Below, one piece after another: positions 52,504-61,474 of a DNA stretch of 64,000 nucleotides. The stretch spans positions 211,908-275,907 of the forward strand of contig JYOB01000016.1 in the NCBI GenBank assembly GCA_000955795.1, in the 5' to 3' direction. Positions within the stretch are counted from its first letter, which is position 1; each line of letters begins with the position of its first letter. The position numbers and the translations under genes were made by a program. Under the pieces are notes generated by a model, which worked only from the letters and a program-made list of their open reading frames with translations, was not told the DNA's origin and did not search any database. The stretch is from Burkholderiaceae bacterium 26 (GTDB lineage: Bacteria > Pseudomonadota > Gammaproteobacteria > Burkholderiales > Burkholderiaceae).

Positions 52504-53520
52504 ATGCCCTACCTCGTTCGCAGCGCCAGCCTGACTGGATACGCCGAAGCCGCCCGCGCAGGCGGGCTGGACCCGTTCCGCATGCTGGCGGAAGTGGGGC
52601 TCCCCGCGGACAGCCTGTCTGACGTCGACCTCAAGATACCGGCCGACAAGGTGGCCAAGCTACTTGAACTGTCCGCCCAGCGCAGCGGCATCGAAACGTT
52701 TGGCTTGCGGATGGCGGAAACGAGGCGCGCGTCGAACCTTGGCCCCCTGATCCTCCTCGTGCGTGACGAGCCGACGCTACGCCAGGCATTGCAGGCAATG
52801 GCCCGCTACGGCCATCTGCACAACGAGGCGGTCTTCCTCCACGTCGAAGAAGAAGACGGCATTGCGGTCATCCGTGACGAAGTGCTGGCCGGCGACAGCG
52901 GGCCGCTCAAGCAAGCGACAGAGTTGGTCGTGGGTGTCTTGTTTCGCCTGCTGCGCTTCTTCCTTGGTGATGATTGGCACCCCAAGGCCATCTTTTTTTC
53001 GCATGGCGCGCCGAAAGACCGCTCCGTCCATACCCGGGTCTTTGGCGCGAAAGTGGAATTCGGCCACGCGTTCAGCGGCATCGTCTGTAATGCCCGCGAC
53101 CTCGATTTGCCGCTTCCATCGGCCGATCCCGTCATGGCGCGGTATGTTCGCCGGTACCTGGAGGATCTTGACCCCGAAGGCGGCAAGCGGATGTCGAACG
53201 AAGTTCGGCAGATGGTTCTGATGCTGCTGCCGTCCGGACGCAGCACGATCGACCATATCGCACATCATCTGGGGGTCAATCGGCGCACCATTCATCGTCA
53301 CCTCGCGCAGGAGGGCACGACGTTTTCGTCCATCCTCGACGCTGTGCGAAGCGAGCTGGCCGCGCGGTACCTGGACCGAGGCGAGCGCCAATGCGCGGAG
53401 ATTTCGGGCTTGCTGGGCTTCTCGGAGCCCAGTGCTTTCACCCGCTGGTTCAAGGCGAAGTTCGGCTGCAGCCCGACGCAATACCGTGTGTCTGCAGCCA
53501 GCGCGCCTGGTAAAGAATGA
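52504..53520 (+). CDS. AraC-family regulator, arabinose-binding-like N-domain
   Basis: The protein has 338 residues from the ATG at 52504. The N-terminal domain (1-200) is of the OruR/ArgR-like type. The C-terminal AraC helix-turn-helix domain (about 235-330) has LGVNRRTIHRHLAQEGTTFSSIL and FSEPSAFTRWFKAKFGCSPTQYR. It is divergent from the CMD-BKACE-SDR-MFS gene group and is the likely local activator. A longer in-frame reading upstream lacks support. Confidence 0.88.
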   Translation: MPYLVRSASLTGYAEAARAGGLDPFRMLAEVGLPADSLSDVDLKIPADKVAKLLELSAQRSGIETFGLRMAETRRASNLGPLILLVRDEPTLRQALQAMARYGHLHNEAVFLHVEEEDGIAVIRDEVLAGDSGPLKQATELVVGVLFRLLRFFLGDDWHPKAIFFSHGAPKDRSVHTRVFGAKVEFGHAFSGIVCNARDLDLPLPSADPVMARYVRRYLEDLDPEGGKRMSNEVRQMVLMLLPSGRSTIDHIAHHLGVNRRTIHRHLAQEGTTFSSILDAVRSELAARYLDRGERQCAEISGLLGFSEPSAFTRWFKAKFGCSPTQYRVSAASAPGKE

Positions 53521-54304
53521 TCGACCGAAGCAGACCGGACGATCAGCGAGAACGAATGAAGCGTGTCCGTCATTCGTCCCTAAAGGCAGACAAAAGAATC
53601 TGTACCAGAATCGCTGCTAAGCAATTGATCTTGTTGATTCACGCAGAAAGTGGCAAGAGAAAAGTCTGTACCGGCAAGACGCTTGAACAGACAAATGACG
53701 CACCCAAAGTCTGGCCACCCGCAGGCACCAGTTTGCCAGGCGTTCGGGTTCGTCAAAGAGGCTCTCGAGCTCCGCGCCCGAATCGGACGTGCGAAGAGAT
53801 AGCGCTGCAAAAAGCTCAGGATCAAACCAGTTCGAGGACATCATCTGCACGATGCGACCGCAGTGCGACGCTGAACAGCGCCTGCGAGGACGGGCGATGC
53901 AGAAACCGTACTGGATCTTTGGCCATCTCCAACACTAGGCCAGCCCTCGGGGATCTTCGCTTGCCAGCGAGAGCACGAGGTCGATTTCGAACGCTATTCG
54001 GACAGACGTGTAGACGTTGCGATGCATAAAAAGAGAGCGTCGATTTGCATCGACGCTCTAATCCAAAGCGCTCTCAGAGATAAAAGCGCCTAGAGACACA
54101 GCGGCATCTTCGCGATGGTCATCTGCCTACTCAACACGTACCCAATTTTGGTTGCAGAAAAATGGCCGATGTAGCCGCGCACTTCGAGGGCCCTCCCCTG
54201 GTCGAGAGGTTTGAGCCGAACACCGTAAACCTTGCCATTTATATGATATTTATCATATTTCTATCCGAAAAAAAATGTACTCCCGTCCGTGCCGGCGCGC
54301 CTTG
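53521..54304. other. Gene-poor region with hairpin and decayed coding signal
   Basis: About 780 nt with no complete gene. A minus-strand ORF (53617-53850) has a protein-like stretch (PELFAALSLRTSDSGAELES then LFDEPERLANW) and may be the start of a broken gene. A perfect 10-bp inverted repeat AGAGCGTCGA/TCGACGCTCT lies at 54034-54043 and 54050-54059. A TetR-type operator lies at 54241-54258. Confidence 0.45.
54241..54258. promoter_or_regulatory. TetR-type operator copy 1 (no gene adjacent)
   Basis: ATATGATA-TT-TATCATAT is a perfect 18-bp palindrome that shares the ATATGAT-N4-ATCATAT consensus of the three operators to its right. It lies beyond the 3' end of the minus-strand tetR gene with no recognisable gene to drive, so it may be left from a deleted gene. 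Confidence 0.65.
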
Positions 54305-54889
54305 TTAGACATCGCCGGCAGAAGTGACTTGCTTCAATGCAGCCGCAAGTAGCGCGTCGGAGAGCTTTGGATCATCGACAGCACGTGCAAGCGTCAACGT
54401 GCCGACCATCAGCGCAACGGTGACCAGTGCATGTTCGTGCGCACTCGGTTGCCCCCAATCTGGCAACTGCCGGGCAACGAGATCGATCATCTCCTTGATG
54501 CGACGCGTTGCGGCACGCCGGACCTCTGGCGCCTGACGCGGCATTTCCGAGGCGAGTGCAGCGGTTCCACAGCCGGTTTCCACACCCTCAACGTGCTCTT
54601 TCGAGAGATAAGCTTGCGCCATCGCCCGCAGCACTTCCTGAGGTGGCGTGGTGGCAGCGATGTGCTCCATGAGCGCAACGCCCTCTGCTCCCGCCTGGTC
54701 GGCTGCCTCTGCAAGCATCGCTTCACGGGATTCGAAGTGTGCGTAGAAACCTCCATGCGTCAGCCCAGCATCCTTCATGATGTCGGCCACGCTAGTGCCG
54801 TTGTAGCCACTTCGCCTAATCGCGCGCGCGGCGGCACCGACAATGCGCTGGTGGGTGACTTCTTTGGCGGTTGGGGTAGTTCTTTTCAT
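54305..54889 (-). CDS. TetR-family repressor 1
   Basis: The protein has 194 residues from the ATG at 54889. The N-terminal TetR helix-turn-helix is present (IVGAAARAIRRSGYNGTSVADIMKDAGLTHGGFYAHFESREAML). The C-terminal domain has the TetR_C pattern near EVETGCGTAALASEMPRQ. It is paralogous to the divergent regulator at 55169. An operator (54888-54905) overlaps its start codon, so it is probably autorepressed. The longer reading upstream is not used. Confidence 0.9.
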   Translation of the reverse strand: MKRTTPTAKEVTHQRIVGAAARAIRRSGYNGTSVADIMKDAGLTHGGFYAHFESREAMLAEAADQAGAEGVALMEHIAATTPPQEVLRAMAQAYLSKEHVEGVETGCGTAALASEMPRQAPEVRRAATRRIKEMIDLVARQLPDWGQPSAHEHALVTVALMVGTLTLARAVDDPKLSDALLAAALKQVTSAGDV

Positions 54890-54905
54890 ATGATGAGCAG
54901 CATAT
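54888..54905. promoter_or_regulatory. TetR-type operator copy 2 at the repressor 1 start
   Basis: ATATGAT-GAGC-AGCATAT fits the 18-bp consensus with one mismatch in the right arm. It overlaps the start codon of the minus-strand tetR gene. Confidence 0.6.
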
Positions 54906-55135
54906 TCGAATGCTGTGTCCAGTGCAAGCAGGTGTCTCGCTCGGCGCGGGCAACGTTGACCGCGCAATCGGCGCTTGGGCCCGTGACCAGCACAACGAAG
55001 CTCAAGATCAATCCCGTGATCTCTCTGCTGTCCGTCGGTTATGAGTTTTGACTGCTGCCTGGTATAGGGCCGGCACAACAGTCATGCCCAGCACACTGCA
55101 CCACAAACTCACCTTGACAGCCGATTATCCGCAAC

Positions 55136-55153
55136 ATATGATCCTCATCATAT
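55136..55153. promoter_or_regulatory. TetR-type operator copy 3 upstream of repressor 2
   Basis: ATATGAT-CCTC-ATCATAT is a perfect 7-bp-arm palindrome with a 4-nt spacer, ending 15 nt before the ATG of the plus-strand tetR gene. Confidence 0.75.
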
Positions 55154-55168
55154 TTACGGTGCCAATCA

Positions 55169-55762
55169 ATGAAGCCCACGTTCAACAGCCGCAAGAAAGA
55201 CACGCACGAGCGCATCGTGGCTGCGGCTGCACACGCCATCCGCAGCCACGGCTACGCTGGGGTGAGCGTGGCAGAAGTGATGAAGAAGGCGGGATATACG
55301 CATGGCGGCTTCTACTCGCATTTCAAATCGCGCGATGCGCTGCTTGTGGAGGCGCTTGACTGCGCTAGCCAAGACATTGCTGTCGAAGCCGCGCGTGTGG
55401 CTCGGCTGCGCGCTGGCACGGGCGCTAGCAAATTTCGCTGTCTTGTCGAAGCTTATCTTGCTGATCAATACCTTGGCACGTTGGAGAACGGGTGCCCGAT
55501 CGCTGCACTTGCCGCCGAAATGCCGCGGCAATCTCAGGCTGTGCGTGGGGCGTCTATGGCCAGGGTCCACCAACTCATCGCAGCAGTACGTTCAACACTT
55601 CCCGAATCGTACCGCGCGATGGCGAGCGTGATTACAGGCTCGCTAGTCGGCACATTGCAACTTGCCCGTGCCTTGGGCGACACCCCGCAGGGGCGGGAAG
55701 TGCTCTCGGCGGCCCGTGAATCGCTCCTCCGACTCTACGACACATCTGTACCTGCTCACTGA
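55169..55762 (+). CDS. TetR-family repressor 2
   Basis: The protein has 197 residues. The N-terminal helix-turn-helix (IVAAAAHAIRSHGYAGVSVAEVMKKAGYTHGGFYSHFKSRDALL) closely parallels repressor 1. The C-terminal region also has the ENGCPIAALAAEMPRQ motif of that subfamily. It is divergent from repressor 1 across 280 nt and is followed 95 nt later by the SDR operon, whose promoter has the same operator. It probably represses that operon. Confidence 0.9.
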   Translation: MKPTFNSRKKDTHERIVAAAAHAIRSHGYAGVSVAEVMKKAGYTHGGFYSHFKSRDALLVEALDCASQDIAVEAARVARLRAGTGASKFRCLVEAYLADQYLGTLENGCPIAALAAEMPRQSQAVRGASMARVHQLIAAVRSTLPESYRAMASVITGSLVGTLQLARALGDTPQGREVLSAARESLLRLYDTSVPAH

Positions 55763-55805
55763 AATACTCGACCGTTTTCAGGTCAACATTTTTGCTCGCC
55801 CATAA

Positions 55806-55823
55806 ATATGACAATCATCATAT
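55806..55823. promoter_or_regulatory. TetR-type operator copy 4 upstream of the SDR operon
   Basis: ATATGACAATCATCATAT (arms extended to AAATATGA/TCATATTT at 55804-55825) lies 35 nt before the SDR start codon and matches the other operators in spacing and arms. Confidence 0.7.
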
Positions 55824-55857
55824 TTGTGACCAATACGGCTTACTAAAGGAGCCTCTC

Positions 55858-56562
55858 GTGAAAATTGAAGACGCTGTTGTTCTCATCACCGGTGCCAACC
55901 GCGGCATTGGTCTCGCCTTCGCACGCGCGTTGTTGGCCCGTGGCGCCCGCAAGGTGTACGCCGGCGCGCGGGCCCCATCGACGATCACGCAAGCGGACGT
56001 GGAACCGCTGCAACTGGACGTCACCAAGCCTGCAGAAGTTGCGGCGGCCGCTGCGCATGCCAGAGACGTGACGCTGGTGATCAACAACGCCGGCATTGCG
56101 CAACCGGGAGGCTTTCTCGCGCACGACAGTGAGGAAGTCTCGCGCCGACTGTTCGAGACCAACGTCTTCGGCATGCTGCGGATGAGCCAGGCCTTCGCAC
56201 CAGTGCTCCGGGCCAATGGTGGAGGTGCACTTCTCAATGTGCTGTCTGTGGCTTCGTGGGTGAATGGGGGCGAGCTGGCCGCCTATTCGGCCAGCAAGTC
56301 GGCAGCATGGTCGCTCACCAATGCGCTGCGCCATGAGTTGGCAGCGCAGAAAACACAGGTCCTGGGCTTGCATATGGCCTACGTCGATACCGACCTCACT
56401 CGCGGCATCGACAGCCCGAAGAGCAGCCCTGAGGACATCGTCCGGCATGCACTTGACGGCCTCGAAACCGGCCTTGACGAAGTTCTGGCCGATGCACTGA
56501 CGCAGCAGGTGAGGCAAAGCCTGGGTGCACCACGTCCCCTCTACCTTCCCCAGGCCTCCTAA
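55858..56562 (+). CDS. Short-chain dehydrogenase/reductase, first gene of the TetR-controlled operon
   Basis: The protein has 234 residues from a GTG at 55858, with an AAAGGAG site. The NAD(P) motif TGANRGIG is near residue 14, NNAG near 80 and the catalytic YSASK near 145. It is related to small SDRs often found beside TetR regulators. The substrate is unknown. It begins the operon that continues with an old yellow enzyme. Confidence 0.88.
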   Translation: MKIEDAVVLITGANRGIGLAFARALLARGARKVYAGARAPSTITQADVEPLQLDVTKPAEVAAAAAHARDVTLVINNAGIAQPGGFLAHDSEEVSRRLFETNVFGMLRMSQAFAPVLRANGGGALLNVLSVASWVNGGELAAYSASKSAAWSLTNALRHELAAQKTQVLGLHMAYVDTDLTRGIDSPKSSPEDIVRHALDGLETGLDEVLADALTQQVRQSLGAPRPLYLPQAS

Positions 56563-56595
56563 GCCCCTGCCTCTCAATCGAAACAAAGGCTCATC

Positions 56596-57672
56596 ATGCT
56601 TTTTGAACCGCTCACCGCTCCGTTCCTGAACCTGGGTAATCGGACCGTCATGGCACCGATGACGCGCAATCGGGCCGTCGAAGCCAACACACCCAATGCG
56701 CTGATGGCGGAGTACTACGCTCAGCGCGCGTCGGCCGGCCTGATCGTTACGGAAGGTACATCGCCATCGCCCAACGGTCTGGGCTACGCGCGCATTCCGG
56801 GACTTTTCAACGAGGCGCAGGTGCGCGGATGGCAGCTGGTCACGGACGCTGTGCATGCACGGGGTGGCAAGATCTTCGTGCAGTTCATGCACACCGGGCG
56901 CGTGGGCCATGTCGCCAACCTGCCGGTAGGCGCCGAAGTCCTTGGCCCGATGGCCAGTGCCTGCCCTGGTGAAATACACACCGATACGCGGGGTATGCAG
57001 CCGCATAGCACTCCGCGGGCAATGTCCCTCACCGATCTGAGCGCGGTGATCGACGAATACGTGCATTCGGCGCGGCTTGCCATTGAAGCAGGTTTCGATG
57101 GCGTGGAACTGCACGCTGCAAATGGTTACCTGATCGAGCAGTTCCTGAACGGCAACGTGAACCAACGCACGGATGCATACGGCGGCAGCGCTGGTGGCCG
57201 CAACCGCCTCGCACTCGAGATTGCACGAGCTACGGCAGACGCCATTGGCGCAGACCGCGTCGGGATTCGACTATCGCCGTATGGCGTCTTCAACAGCACA
57301 GGTCCTTTCCCTGACGTAGACGCGCAGTATCTGGCGCTGGTTCGTGAGCTGTCGACACTCGGTCTGCTCTACGTTCATCTGCTGGATCACTCCGCAATGG
57401 GCGCACCTGCGGTGCCTGCAGCGTTCAAATCCCAACTGCGTAAGGCATTTGACGGCTTGTTCATTCTCGCAGGCGGATTCGATCGGGCCAGCGCCGAGAA
57501 GGCGCTCTCAGACAAGCACGCCGACCTCATTGCCTTTGGCCGACCATTCCTGGCCAATCCGGACCTGGTAGCTCGCCTGCAGGCTGCAGGACCACTGAAT
57601 CCCGTCGACACGTCCAGCCTCTACACGCCCGGCGCTGAAGGCTATACCGACTACCCCACACTCGCTGGCTGA
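56596..57672 (+). CDS. Old yellow enzyme (NemA/OYE family) flavin oxidoreductase
   Basis: The protein has 358 residues: an FMN-dependent TIM barrel that reduces activated C=C bonds or nitro groups with NAD(P)H. The start (MLFEPLTAPFLNLGNRTVMAPMTRNRA), the catalytic-site block GVELHAANGYLIEQFLNGNVNQRTDAYGGS and the C-terminal DLIAFGRPFLANPDL are hallmarks. Control by a TetR repressor suggests induction by an electrophile, as with nemR-nemA. Confidence 0.93.
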   Translation: MLFEPLTAPFLNLGNRTVMAPMTRNRAVEANTPNALMAEYYAQRASAGLIVTEGTSPSPNGLGYARIPGLFNEAQVRGWQLVTDAVHARGGKIFVQFMHTGRVGHVANLPVGAEVLGPMASACPGEIHTDTRGMQPHSTPRAMSLTDLSAVIDEYVHSARLAIEAGFDGVELHAANGYLIEQFLNGNVNQRTDAYGGSAGGRNRLALEIARATADAIGADRVGIRLSPYGVFNSTGPFPDVDAQYLALVRELSTLGLLYVHLLDHSAMGAPAVPAAFKSQLRKAFDGLFILAGGFDRASAEKALSDKHADLIAFGRPFLANPDLVARLQAAGPLNPVDTSSLYTPGAEGYTDYPTLAG

Positions 57673-57733
57673 TTGACCGGCAACGACCATGACCATAGCC
57701 AAGCAAACGCTCGCGCAGCATCACCCCGAAAAC

Positions 57734-58738
57734 ATGATGAAGGCATTTATCGTCGATCGATATGGGAGCAAGACCGGCCTGCGATTCGGCGAGGTGCCGA
57801 TTCCAGAACCGCGCGAAGACGAAGTTCTGGTCCAAGTTCATGCTGCGGGCGTGAACCTGCTCGACACCAAGGTCACAAGCGGAGAGTTCAAGCTCATCCT
57901 GCCCTACCGCCTACCGTTCGTCATGGGTCACGACGTCGCAGGCGTGGTGGTCAAGGTCGGGGCTCAAGTACGGCAGTTCAAAGTTGGCGACGAGGTCTAC
58001 TCCCGGCCGGACGATTTTCGAATTGGCGCCTTCGCCGAGTACATCGCGATTCGAGAAAGTTCGCTGGCGCCCAAGCCCAAGGCACTCACCATGGAAGAAG
58101 CCGCTTCCATTCCGCTGGTGGGGCTAACTGCATGGCAGGCGCTGGTCGAGAAAGCAAAGTTGAAGAAAGGGCAACGAGTCTTCATTCAGGCGGGCTCAGG
58201 CGGCGTCGGAACATTCGCCATCCAGTTGGCCAAGCATCTTGGTGCAACGGTGGCGACAACAACAAGCACGGCCAATGTTGGGTTGGTGAAGAGCCTTCAT
58301 GCAGATGTCGTCATCGACTACAAAAAGCAGGACTTCGAGAACATCTTGCGCGACTACGACGTGGTCCTGAACAGTCAAGACGGCAAGACGCTCAACAAAT
58401 CCCTCCGCGTGCTCAAGGGCGGCGGAAAACTCATCTCCATCTCCGGGCCACCGGACCCGGAATTCGCCAAAGAAATCGGAGCGCCCTGGTTCGTCAAGTT
58501 GTTCGCGCGAGTGCTCAGCGCCAGTATCAGACGAAAAGCGAAACGCCGTGGAATCAACTTTTCGTTCCTGTTCATGAAGGCCGCTGGAGACCAGTTGCGC
58601 GAGATCACGCGTCTGATTGATGCGGGGAATATCCACCCCGTGGTGGATCGAGTCTTTCCATTCGAATCGACCAACGAGGCCATGGCCTACGTCGAAACCG
58701 GGCGAGCGAAGGGAAAGGTCGTCGTGAAGATCAAATAG
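57734..58738 (+). CDS. Zinc-independent medium-chain reductase (quinone reductase-like)
   Basis: The protein has 334 residues from the ATG at 57734. An MDR/GroES-like N-domain is present (MGHDVAGVVVKVGAQVRQFKVGDEV) but no structural or catalytic zinc Cys/His pattern. The Rossmann motif is QAGSGGVGTFAIQLAKHLGA. This is typical of NADPH:quinone or 2-alkenal reductases. An alternative ATG at 57689 adds 15 residues; neither has a clear ribosome site. It follows the OYE gene by 61 nt. Confidence 0.85.
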   Translation: MMKAFIVDRYGSKTGLRFGEVPIPEPREDEVLVQVHAAGVNLLDTKVTSGEFKLILPYRLPFVMGHDVAGVVVKVGAQVRQFKVGDEVYSRPDDFRIGAFAEYIAIRESSLAPKPKALTMEEAASIPLVGLTAWQALVEKAKLKKGQRVFIQAGSGGVGTFAIQLAKHLGATVATTTSTANVGLVKSLHADVVIDYKKQDFENILRDYDVVLNSQDGKTLNKSLRVLKGGGKLISISGPPDPEFAKEIGAPWFVKLFARVLSASIRRKAKRRGINFSFLFMKAAGDQLREITRLIDAGNIHPVVDRVFPFESTNEAMAYVETGRAKGKVVVKIK

Positions 58739-58784
58739 CCGCCACTGCCCCGTTTCGAATGCCCGGATCTTGGAGATCAATGCA

Positions 58785-59756
58785 ATGCGTCATCTATTGA
58801 AAACAAGCCTGCTCGGACTCGCTCTGGCAGCAACACTCATTTCATCCACGGCGAGAGCCGCTGATTCCCCGTCGGCAGGGGCGCAGATGACCCCGCCGCC
58901 GGCAATGCAGGCACAAGAGGTGAGTTGGAAGAACGTGCCAACGCAAACCATCACTGCAGGCGGAGTGGACTTTGCATACCGGGAGCTCAGCAGGCAGCAC
59001 GGCGGCACGCCGGTCGTGTTTCTTGCCCACTTGGCGGCTGTGCTCGACAACTGGGATCCTCGCGTCGTAGACGGCTTTGCGGCTGCGCATCACGTTGTCA
59101 CTTTCGACAATCGCGGGGTGGGTGCTTCCAGTGGCACGCCGTCGAAGTCGATTGAGGAAATGGCTGACGACGCCATCGCCTTCATCAAGGCGATGGGGTT
59201 CAAGCAAGTGGATCTCTTCGGCTTCTCGATGGGCGGGATGATCGCCCAGGAAATCACGCAGAAGGAGCCACAGCTCGTTCGCAAAATGATTCTCGCGGGC
59301 ACAGGGCCCGCTGGCGGCGAAGGCATCAGCACGGTTTCCGGCGTGACGTTCTACGACATGGCGCGAGGCTTCTTCACCGGCCAAGACCCGAAGCAGTACC
59401 TGTTCTTCACGCGCACACCAAACGGCATCGAGGCAGGAAAGGCATTCCTGGAGCGTCTGAAGGAGCGCTCGGAGAACCGCGACAAGGAGATCAGCGTCAC
59501 GGCGTTCCTGGCTCAGTTGGAGGCACTGCGCGTCTGGGGGCTGAAAGAGCCAGCGGATCTGTCAGTCGTGAAGATTCCCGTGTTCGTTGTCAATGGCGAG
59601 AGTGACCGGATGGTCCCAAGCAAGAACTCGCAAGACCTTGCACGGCGCCTACCGAACAGCAGCCTCCTCATCTATCCCGATTCGGGCCATGGCGCGGTGT
59701 TCCAGTACTACGCCGACTTTGTGCCCAAGGCACTCGAGTTTCTTGATAGCCACTGA
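58785..59756 (+). CDS. Exported alpha/beta hydrolase
   Basis: The protein has 323 residues from the ATG at 58785. A clear signal peptide (1-26, SSTARAAD) directs export. The alpha/beta hydrolase core has the nucleophile elbow GFSMGG near residue 150, an acid near 270 in the GESDRMVP segment and the catalytic His in PDSGHG near 300. It is close to the cytoplasmic hydrolase that follows, so the pair may act in two compartments on the same kind of ester. Confidence 0.87.
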   Translation: MRHLLKTSLLGLALAATLISSTARAADSPSAGAQMTPPPAMQAQEVSWKNVPTQTITAGGVDFAYRELSRQHGGTPVVFLAHLAAVLDNWDPRVVDGFAAAHHVVTFDNRGVGASSGTPSKSIEEMADDAIAFIKAMGFKQVDLFGFSMGGMIAQEITQKEPQLVRKMILAGTGPAGGEGISTVSGVTFYDMARGFFTGQDPKQYLFFTRTPNGIEAGKAFLERLKERSENRDKEISVTAFLAQLEALRVWGLKEPADLSVVKIPVFVVNGESDRMVPSKNSQDLARRLPNSSLLIYPDSGHGAVFQYYADFVPKALEFLDSH

Positions 59757-59839
59757 AACCATCTTGCATTCCGGCTTGCAATCGCAGTGGTCAACCGCGC
59801 CGAACATGCGGTCTTCCGATTCAACGCGGAGATACCAAT

Positions 59840-60685
59840 ATGACTGACACCCACCTCACCGCTCCAACCCGCTTCGTGGAGGTCGACAATGCTCGCTTCG
59901 CCTACCGCCGTTGGGGCAACCCGACGACAGGCCAGCCGCCGTTGTTCTTTCTCCAACACTTCCGTGGCGGCATGGATCACTGGGACCCGCTCATGACCGA
60001 TGGTCTGGCAGCAGGACGCGAAGTCATCCTCTACAACGGTCGTGGCATCGCATCGTCTTCGGGCACGCCACGCACGCGAATTGAGCACATGGCCGACGAT
60101 GCCGCCGCGGTCATACGCGCACTCGGCCTCGGTAAGGTCGATGTTCTGGGCTTTTCACTCGGTGGTTTTCAGGCTCAGGACCTGACGCGTCGGCATCCCG
60201 ATCTGGTCCGCAAGCTCATGCTGCTCGGCACTGGGCCCCGCGGAGGAAATCCGGATTCAGATCCCGGTGTGCTGGAGGTTGCACCGCGACCGGTACCCAC
60301 AGTGGAAGACTTCCTGTTCTTGTTCTTCGGCCGGTCAGAAACGGCACAACAGGCCGGGCGCGATTTCTGGGAGCGCCGTCACCAACGTGTGGACCAAGAC
60401 CCGCCCAGCTCCCCGGCAGTCACGCAGGCCCAAGTCGAGGCAAATATGTACTTCCTGCCAAAACTCGATCCCAAAGCGCCCTTTGCTCACTTGCGTGAGA
60501 TCAAGCAGCCGACGTTCATCCTAAACGGCACGAATGACGTGATGATCCCGACAATCAACTCGTGGCACATGGCTCAAAACATTCCGAACGCACAGTTGTT
60601 TATTTATCCAGACGCTGGCCATGCAGCCCAGTTCCAGTACCCCCACAGATTTCTGAAGCACGCCATCCAGTTTTTGGACGAATAA
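59840..60685 (+). CDS. Alpha/beta hydrolase
   Basis: The protein has 281 residues without a signal peptide. The nucleophile elbow is GFSLGG near residue 108, with Asp in the GTNDVMIP block and His in PDAGHA near the C-terminus. It is a paralogue of the preceding exported hydrolase. The substrate is unknown; related proteins include esterases and haloperoxidase-like enzymes. Confidence 0.86.
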   Translation: MTDTHLTAPTRFVEVDNARFAYRRWGNPTTGQPPLFFLQHFRGGMDHWDPLMTDGLAAGREVILYNGRGIASSSGTPRTRIEHMADDAAAVIRALGLGKVDVLGFSLGGFQAQDLTRRHPDLVRKLMLLGTGPRGGNPDSDPGVLEVAPRPVPTVEDFLFLFFGRSETAQQAGRDFWERRHQRVDQDPPSSPAVTQAQVEANMYFLPKLDPKAPFAHLREIKQPTFILNGTNDVMIPTINSWHMAQNIPNAQLFIYPDAGHAAQFQYPHRFLKHAIQFLDE

Positions 60686-60754
60686 TGCACGAAACGCTAC
60701 ATGGAACCCGCCTGACCATGCTTGGTTTCACCAAAATATGCAAACCACATCACC

Positions 60755-61129
60755 ATGATCAAATTTAAATTCCTTCTGTGGGCACTAACAAGGCTGCTAA
60801 AGAGGGCCGTGAACAAAGACCCTGCGTGTGCCAACTACGTTAGCGGGAAAGATCTGACATTTCAGATCAGAACACTGGATGGGATCGGGCGTTATTTCAT
60901 CATTAGAAATGGAAAAATCAATTCCACATCGGGCTTAACCAACAGCCCGAAGTTCACGATGACATTCAGAGACGCCGCCAAAGGCTTTGCAATTCTCTCC
61001 GCAAAAGATTCGAAAGAGGCATTTCTGACGGCGCTACATCAGCAAGATCTCAATATCAGTGGAGATTTTCTTGAGGTGATGTGGTTTCAGGGACTAACTG
61101 AATACCTGAAGCCCACAAAACAGCCATAA
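60755..61129 (+). CDS. Small SCP2-like putative lipid-binding protein
   Basis: The protein has 124 residues from the ATG at 60755. A short basic N-terminus is followed by an SCP2 sterol-carrier-like pattern (VSGKDLTFQIRTLDGIGRYFIIRNGKI ... SPKFTMTFRDAAKGFAIL). It is probably a soluble hydrophobic-ligand binder serving the neighbouring hydrolases and reductases. Codon use is visibly less GC-rich than its neighbours. Confidence 0.6.
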   Translation: MIKFKFLLWALTRLLKRAVNKDPACANYVSGKDLTFQIRTLDGIGRYFIIRNGKINSTSGLTNSPKFTMTFRDAAKGFAILSAKDSKEAFLTALHQQDLNISGDFLEVMWFQGLTEYLKPTKQP

Positions 61130-61203
61130 CGGCAATTGAAGCCCGGCCACACAGAGATGGCGCAAGCTATATCTTTTGCAAAGACTGATGAGAGGAGAAA
61201 ACC

Positions 61204-61410
61204 TTGTCCAACCTGGTAGAAAAAGATTGCGATGCAACGTATTCTGAGGAGCAAGCGGACCTGTTCAAAAGCTGGGTCAAGCATTTCGGAGCGGTTGACG
61301 CAAAGGAACTCGACCTTGGGGTGCTAACCGCAATCCACGAGCTGGTCGTGAACCACTTGTCTCCGGGCACCCCTCCGGGCCAAGAGCTATCGTCTGCGTC
61401 TGTGGACTAG
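61204..61410 (+). CDS. Small hypothetical protein
   Basis: The protein has 68 residues from a TTG start at 61204, with a GAGGAG site. It is acidic and soluble, with a helical middle (EEQADLFKSWVKHF). No family is recognised. The good ribosome site and position on the same strand as its neighbours argue that it is expressed. It could be part of the upstream operon. Confidence 0.5.
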   Translation: MSNLVEKDCDATYSEEQADLFKSWVKHFGAVDAKELDLGVLTAIHELVVNHLSPGTPPGQELSSASVD

Positions 61411-61474
61411 ATCGAATCTTCCAACGCGAACTTCGCAAAAGTTCGTCGCACATAGTCACGAGGTGAGCAACGTT

